A stretch of 62,287 bases of DNA from Gyrodactylus bullatarudis (Eukaryota; Platyhelminthes; Monogenea; Gyrodactylidea; Gyrodactylidae). The position numbers and the translations under genes were made by a program. The stretch lies in the NCBI GenBank assembly GCA_012064415.1, contig SSNU01000079.1:60454-122740 (forward strand), written 5' to 3'. Below are positions 59,401 through 62,287 of this stretch, in pieces (within the stretch, counting starts at the first letter, position 1; each line of letters begins with the position of its first letter). The notes under the pieces were generated by a model. It saw only the letters and a program-made list of their open reading frames with translations, was not told the origin of the DNA and did not search any database.

Positions 59401-59678
59401 AAAATGTCTGTTGATTTCAGACCTTATTTTTCAGGATTAGACATGATTAGACAAGAGAAAAAGTAGTCGTTGAGATTTTAGGAAACACCCCATTATCGAA
59501 TAAAGTCAACTTACTATTTTACAAAAATTTTTTCTTAGAAAATTTTAAAAATTTGTAAAATCATAATTCACCGAGAATATCTGTACTAATTTCTATTCAT
59601 TTTCAGACTTTTCATAATTCCGGTGGCAGATTTCGTGATTATTTTTCTAAGCATACAAAAAAACAAAGACCTAATTGA
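26475..59678 (+). CDS. 282-aa unrecognised basic/acidic protein, nine exons over 33 kb
   Basis: Exons: 26475-26513, 29885-29928, 29986-30003, 30418-30467, 44110-44233, 52986-53131, 55863-56191, 58860-58886 and 59607-59678. Every junction has AG/GT signals and matching phase, and the total is 849 nt ending in TGA. That agreement across nine pieces is the main evidence. The first half is basic and Asn/Arg/Ser-rich (PPYVKRNRDQLDRIRQWNN, NLPKRYQNQPRKRSRSK). The second half is acidic (PVTPPKDEFFEDDISGYLCE, DDEVPFLFDENN). It ends with TFHNSGGRFRDYFSKHTKK. This composition suggests an RNA-linked adaptor with short peptide motifs, but no family is recognised. Exons of 18 and 27 nt are microexons. Exon 1 is the least certain. 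Alternative ends: reading past 30467 stops at 30790, and reading past 56191 stops at 56260. Confidence 0.6.
27920..28530. repeat. palindromic (foldback) element, about 610 bp
   Basis: The left arm (AATGAGAATTTGCCATTTTT, then TCCGGATTCACAGAAAAAAA) returns inverted at the right end (CTGTGAATCCGGAAAAAAA, AAAAATGGCAAATTCTCATT). Inner parts with GGATCAACATTAGACAAAGA also pair. Related half copies occur near 26760-26900 and 50850-51020. Confidence 0.6.
30418..30790 (+). CDS. longer form of exon 4: alternative early terminus of the 282-aa gene
   Basis: The same acceptor (AATCCAG at 30417) opens a frame that stays open past the donor at 30467 to a TAA at 30788-30790. It adds about 107 residues, rich in Asn, Arg and Ser (NRQGSRNKQARRTRNRV, then SSSIDLTGFKRDH). 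Composition matches the rest of the gene, so this looks like a real short isoform or a retained-intron end rather than chance. The donor AAG|GTAATG inside it links in phase to the exon at 44110. Confidence 0.5.
32688..32789. repeat. inverted-repeat element, copy 3
   Basis: About 100 bp, from AGAACAGTTGCCCCCTCTT to AAGAGGGGGCAAATGTTCT. It is an internally deleted version of the 183-bp copy at 6997. Confidence 0.55.
33583..33724. repeat. inverted-repeat element, copy 4 (left end lost)
   Basis: Begins within the element at TTGTTTTGCAGTAATTTTTC, includes AACATCGATGGAATGAAAAC, and ends AAGAGGGGGCAACTGTTTTC. Same orientation as copy 1. Confidence 0.5.
34247..35485. mobile_element. Ginger-like DNA transposon with 117-bp identical terminal inverted repeats
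   Basis: Element of 1239 bp. The ends start TGTTACCGTGAGTTTGGG and, by eye, are identical over 34247-34363 and 35369-35485. The TGTNR terminus and a 4-bp TATA duplication (flanking AT-rich DNA makes this less certain) fit Ginger-type elements. These encode integrases related to those of gypsy retroelements. Inside is a shortened integrase frame. Identical ends imply a recent insertion. Confidence 0.75.
34423..35142 (-). CDS. internally deleted KRBA2/Ginger-type integrase (239 aa)
   Basis: Starts at ATG 35142. Residues 98-135 form an H2C2 zinc-binding domain (His 98, His 103, Cys 132, Cys 135). The integrase core begins with QVDLIDFQSNPDGDYKFILV (first catalytic Asp at about 163) and YQDHLTKFV. 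After about residue 208 the core stops. The frame continues into TCKCKKNQVLCNSRCHHSLP, a cysteine-rich tail like that at the C-terminus of this integrase class. The second Asp and the Glu of the catalytic triad are therefore missing, through an in-frame deletion. The product cannot catalyse transposition but keeps both presumed DNA-binding ends, so it could bind element termini. KRBA2 is a vertebrate host gene from the same family. Confidence 0.72.
   Translation of the reverse strand: MDVKEWRLKFEKYLEEIKSTKLSSLLSKLEIDTMIDRILLLKSNSCSKVPQDFKLLKKYDYLEEEGKRFLIEPRSLDSNKVIRYAAQEDVFDILYEAHLKTGHGGRDRMVYDIRVKWKNITYSQIQKFLNLCITCQKSKGSRNKKLVVKPIISENFNSRAQVDLIDFQSNPDGDYKFILVYQDHLTKFVNIYPLRNKKAESVAEVLKRIRNCKTLTCKCKKNQVLCNSRCHHSLPCGNK
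36450..36778. mobile_element. hairpin element with long target duplication, copy 2
   Basis: 329 bp flanked by TTCTAATTTCTT on both sides (36438-36449 and 36779-36790). It starts GACTATAACGTTGTTCGC. It contains a nearly perfect hairpin whose arms carry GAAAGGTGTAGTATTTCTTA and its complement, and ends TTTGGTTCAAAATTATGA. The tail after the second arm (CCGAACAGCTCCCTGAAGAA) is shared with the other copies. Confidence 0.75.
38762..38926. mobile_element. possible piggyBac-like non-autonomous remnant
   Basis: TTAA followed by CCCTTTCTATCCCA at the left. At the right, TGGGATGTAAGGG follows a GGGTCATATGTGACCC palindrome. The ends are weakly inverse to each other and the left TTAA suits piggyBac targeting, but no TTAA follows the right end. 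Confidence 0.25.
39925..40235. repeat. diverged foldback-type repeat
   Basis: Begins near TATTAGGGTAATACAAAATT and ends with GGCTGGGAAAATTTGAAAAA then TTTGGCCTA. The same two end blocks recur, in the same order, at 42195-42345. Confidence 0.35.
42195..42345. repeat. second copy of the 39.9-kb repeat, shorter
   Basis: TAGAGTAATACAAAATTTTA at left and GCTGGGAAAAAATCAAAAG, TTTGGCCTAA at right match the copy at 39925-40235. An internal deletion of about 150 bp explains the size difference. Confidence 0.35.
43115..43610. repeat. palindromic (foldback) element, about 500 bp
   Basis: Left-arm blocks AAAATTCTTGGCAAAAGTCT, ATCTGATCAAAATTAGGCTG and GAACTTTCGAACCCGATA return inverted at 43480-43600. 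The core resembles the element at 27920-28530. Confidence 0.55.
48724..49072. repeat. 349-bp inverted-repeat element with unequal arms
   Basis: Both arms carry AATATTTTGTGACGATGAAG, then ATTCATCTAGAG, then TTTGAAGTCAAGTGAATA, and later CGTCAGACTATTACAC. Similarity is high. The right arm has about 31 extra bases between the last two blocks, absent from the left arm. Confidence 0.6.
51121..51152 (-). mobile_element. fragment of the hairpin-element tail
   Basis: On the minus strand it matches the tail of the hairpin elements (AACAGCTCCCTGAAGAGC then TACTTGGTTCAAA). Confidence 0.45.
53355..53905. repeat. palindromic (foldback) element, about 550 bp
   Basis: The left end (GAAGTTGAAGATGAGAATTT, GCTGATCTGGAAGACAAGTA) returns inverted at the right (ATACTTGTCTTCCAGATCAG, ATTCTCATTTTCAACT). 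Middle blocks with AAGGGATTCGAATTTGGGCC and GGCCAAATTCGAATCCCTTA also pair. Confidence 0.6.
54211..54432. mobile_element. hairpin element, copy 3, left end missing
   Basis: Starts inside the left arm at AGAAAAAGAAAGGGGAG, passes through the central hairpin, and keeps the full right arm and tail to TTCGTTCAAAATTATA. No target duplication is seen. Loss of only the left (5') end is what incomplete reverse transcription would give. Confidence 0.65.
56192..58859. other. 2.7-kb intron of the 282-aa gene
   Basis: The first 69 bases can be read as coding to a stop at 56258-56260 (alternative end). The remainder contains a non-autonomous inverted-repeat transposon (57886-58767). Confidence 0.4.
57886..58767. 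mobile_element. non-autonomous transposon with 150-bp inverted repeats, TGTTACAG ends
   Basis: 882 bp. Both ends start TGTTACAG and match over about 150 bp with a few changes (57886-58035 and 58618-58767), including GGAAACTTATGTGAGTCTGC and CAGACTCCCTGAAAGTCTGT. The flanking duplication is TATA (57882-57885, 58768-58771). No transposase frame is present. The terminus and target match those of the Ginger-like element at 34247-35485, although the rest of the repeat differs. Confidence 0.7.
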
Positions 59679-61440
59679 CAGATTTTTAACTTTTTTTGTG
59701 ATCATTCTTATTCATCCCCACTCCACCCCGTCTACCATTTCAACCCCCCCCCCCATATTCTAAATCTCATGAATATTATGATACTTCCAAAAATCCACCT
59801 TTTTTACATTGAATATCTAATGGCTAGACGACTCATTCATTTTATCTAGAATTTGAAGTAAATCATCAGTGCTTTTAACAAGAAAAACATTTAATAATAA
59901 TGATTATTATTGCTAGTTGATAGCAAATGTGAGAAGAACTTCAAGAGACATGACAACTATCAAATATGTATTTTACATTTTTAAATGACCGAGGAATCTT
60001 GATACCTTCTCCAAAAATAGAACTTGGGAATAAATTTTAAAATCAAGCTTTCGATCCATGACATGAATGAAAGACTACTACTCCATTCACAAATTCATTG
60101 AAATTACACACGAAGAAGAAAGAAGAGCCAATAAAAATCACTCAATAATTTTGTGAAATTCACGACTAATGATTAATTCTCCCCCATTTAAATGTAAATG
60201 GAATGAGCACATGATCAAATTTAATTTTTGTCATGGGAAATTACACACACAGGCTATTGATTTTCTCTTAAGGAATGCTTCAACATGTAGTTCCTTCTCA
60301 CTAGCTAAATTACTATTTTCTTTTAAACTTGAATGTATTTTTTAGAATCAACTACGAAAAATTACTCACCCTAGTGTAGTGTAGCATGTAGTTGATAGAG
60401 AACCGTTTTTTTCCTCCCAACTCACATAATCAAGTTGAGGATAAAAAAAGATGAAATTTCGCTTTTTTCCTTTAATAAACATGTGTATTATTATTAAAGC
60501 ACGATTCATATTCTATCATCAGTATGTATTTGAATATTTGTTTATTTAAAAACCAATTGAATATTCCAACCGTTTTACCTATTCTATCTTTCTCTAACTC
60601 TCTCCATGAGTCTTTAATGACCAAATGAATATCTACCTAAGAACGGCATTGTGTGATCTGATATTATTCAAAACTTGTTTATTCTCTTTCTTTATCATGG
60701 TCCTAGTAGCCCGCCTAGTATAAATCTGATTGTAATTGATTGCTTGAACAAGTACTCTGCGTATTTGGAACTTGTAATTCATTCAGATGGAAGTGAAGTG
60801 GGATAAAAAGATTTAAACACATTTGAAGATGAATTAACCAATCTTGAACCAAAAATATACATTCCATTTTAATGTTAATTTTAAATGATAACAAATTCAA
60901 GTATACAGTAATAAAAATTCATTTAAACAAAAAGACTTTTCATTCACTCAGTTAGTAACAAATGATAGTGCCCTATTTTCATTTATAATCATATGGTTAT
61001 TGAGAAAGAACTTGACCCTAATCGCTCCAAATCTTTTTGAATTTTATGATTCATAAAGTTAGCGTAGCGACTCATTGACCAATAACTGAGACTATCAATA
61101 AAATCAATTTAATAGACTACAAGGTCTTCTGGCTTGTATTGCTCCATCTTTATGTTCAAGTCATTATCTTGTCTCTTACTTACACAAAGCAGAAATCGCA
61201 AACGGCTTAAGAGATTTACCAAGATAAGCTGAATAAAGTAGAATTTATTTTTTACAAGTTTATAATAGGATATTTCTTTATTGGAAAAAAATGATGAAAA
61301 CTTAAATAAATGCTAATTTTCCGATTGGTTTGGACTCTTATTTTTTAAATACGATAGATCTGTAAGAATTTGTTTAACTCTTCTCATGCATTTTTGTTGA
61401 CATTTTTGACGGATTGAGTTTATTTTGATTTTCGATTTCA
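59679..61440. other. 3' flank of the 282-aa gene, no gene seen
   Basis: AT-rich, with an 11-base C run at 59744-59754 and no recognised coding segment. A short fragment of the hairpin element lies at 61124-61152. Confidence 0.4.
61124..61152 (+). mobile_element. small fragment of the hairpin element
   Basis: GTCTTCTGGCTTGTATTG followed by CTCCATCT matches the inner part of the left arm of the copies at 16943 and 36450. Confidence 0.45.
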
Positions 61441-61628
61441 CTAACGTTTGTTGATAATCTCATTGTGAATACCGGACATGAGAATCTTTTGAGCATGGGA
61501 GTACTTTTGTACAAGCTTTTGATTTTCTAGAGAAAAAAAAAATCAGTTAGTAATCTCATCAGAGTTATGTTTAGAATTTGAATACTTACCAGTTCTCGAG
61601 CTTTTCTGTGTTGAGTTATTGTGAAATT
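61441..61628 (-). CDS. last two exons of an unrecognised minus-strand gene (partial)
   Basis: Exon 61628-61590 (39 nt) lies between TTTCAAG and G|GTAAGTATT. The terminal exon 61526-61441 follows a T-rich tract ending CTCTAG. The 63-nt intron joins them in phase 1, reading FHNNSTQKSSRTENQKLVQK and then YSHAQKILMSGIHNEIINKR and a stop. The stretch is charged and probably helical. I do not recognise it. Upstream exons should lie to the right, partly beyond the window edge; a 70-codon frame at 62060-62272 is a weak candidate. Confidence 0.5.
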
Positions 61629-62287
61629 CTTGAAAGAAAAAACCACATTAATTAAAAATAATAATAAATATATTGTTTCTACTTTAAAGTAGGTCTGTCA
61701 TACAAAATATAATAAATATAAGGGGTTTTCAAAGTGGGAAATTTTCAGTCTCAACAAGGTATCTCAATGTGATACTATCACACATAGTCTATTCAATTTA
61801 CAATTATTGAAATTTTATAGGAAAAATTTAACAAACACTCAACAAAATAACCTTCAAGAGGATGACATAAATTAGGAAATATATTTCAAAAAACAGGAAA
61901 GAAATTCAGTTCGGGCTACTCTTGTGATAAAATTTTTAATATAGCGCTAATTTTGGAATTATTTTGATTGTTGAAAGTCGTGCATTAATTCTTCTTCCAA
62001 TGAGACCACTTTTTTGTACTTTTGTATGTGAAAAAAACAAAGATAATTGGCTATGGATTTTAAGAAATATCAACCATGATTGTTAATATTGGTACTTTTT
62101 TCACATTCTTTATCAATAAATAATAAATCAATCTTCTCTTTTTACACAAATCAAAAAAGAAATTATTGTTAGATTCTAAACTCATGTGGAAGGTTAGAGA
62201 ACAACAAGCGTAAATTTGAGTGATAAACGTTGTATTTCGCCGGGTCTCTTCAGACTCTACCCCGGTTAACATATAAATACTATTACA
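61629..62287. other. right edge, probably an intron or upstream part of the minus-strand gene
   Basis: No certain exon. A minus-strand frame from 62272 starts MLTGVESEETRRNTTF but has no convincing splice donor leading to the exon at 61628. Confidence 0.3.

Overview
The window is AT-rich animal nuclear DNA (about one third GC by eye), mostly repeats, with few genes. CHK2, UFD1 and CPOX read like arthropod orthologues. Very small introns next to a gene spread over 33 kb, Asn/Gln-rich proteins and many palindromic elements suggest a crustacean, perhaps a parasitic copepod of the sea-louse type. That assignment is inference.

Left part (1-12.7 kb): the tail of a Penelope-like reverse transcriptase runs off the left edge. 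A 3.1 kb single-exon gene on the minus strand (CABIT-like, perhaps Serrano/GAREM type) follows, then 7.6 kb of small repeats with one possible non-coding exon. Housekeeping cluster (12.7-18.3 kb): CPOX (haem synthesis) converges on CHK2 (checkpoint kinase). CHK2 and UFD1 (p97 cofactor) are divergent from a 170-bp shared promoter. Six introns in these genes are only 27-33 nt. UFD1 also has a 1-kb intron holding a 373-bp hairpin element. Exons of an unrecognised gene lie antisense to the 3' end of UFD1. A GC-rich, hairpin-rich block at about 18.4-18.9 kb looks like a Pol III non-coding RNA, perhaps RNase P/MRP class.

Middle (19.6-24 kb): a two-exon minus-strand gene for a 764-aa Gln/Asn-rich protein, whose intron holds a 0.7-kb palindrome. 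Right part (26.5-59.7 kb): nine short exons, in phase at every junction, make one plus-strand gene for an unrecognised 282-aa protein. It includes 18-nt and 27-nt microexons and an alternative early 3' end. Its introns are full of mobile DNA: two elements with TGTTAC termini and TATA target duplications (one with an internally deleted KRBA2/Ginger-type integrase), two larger hairpin retroposon-like copies, and several foldback elements. The last two exons of another minus-strand gene lie near the right edge.

No rRNA, tRNA or CRISPR was found. Exon structures come from reading frames, splice signals and phase only; no transcript data were available.
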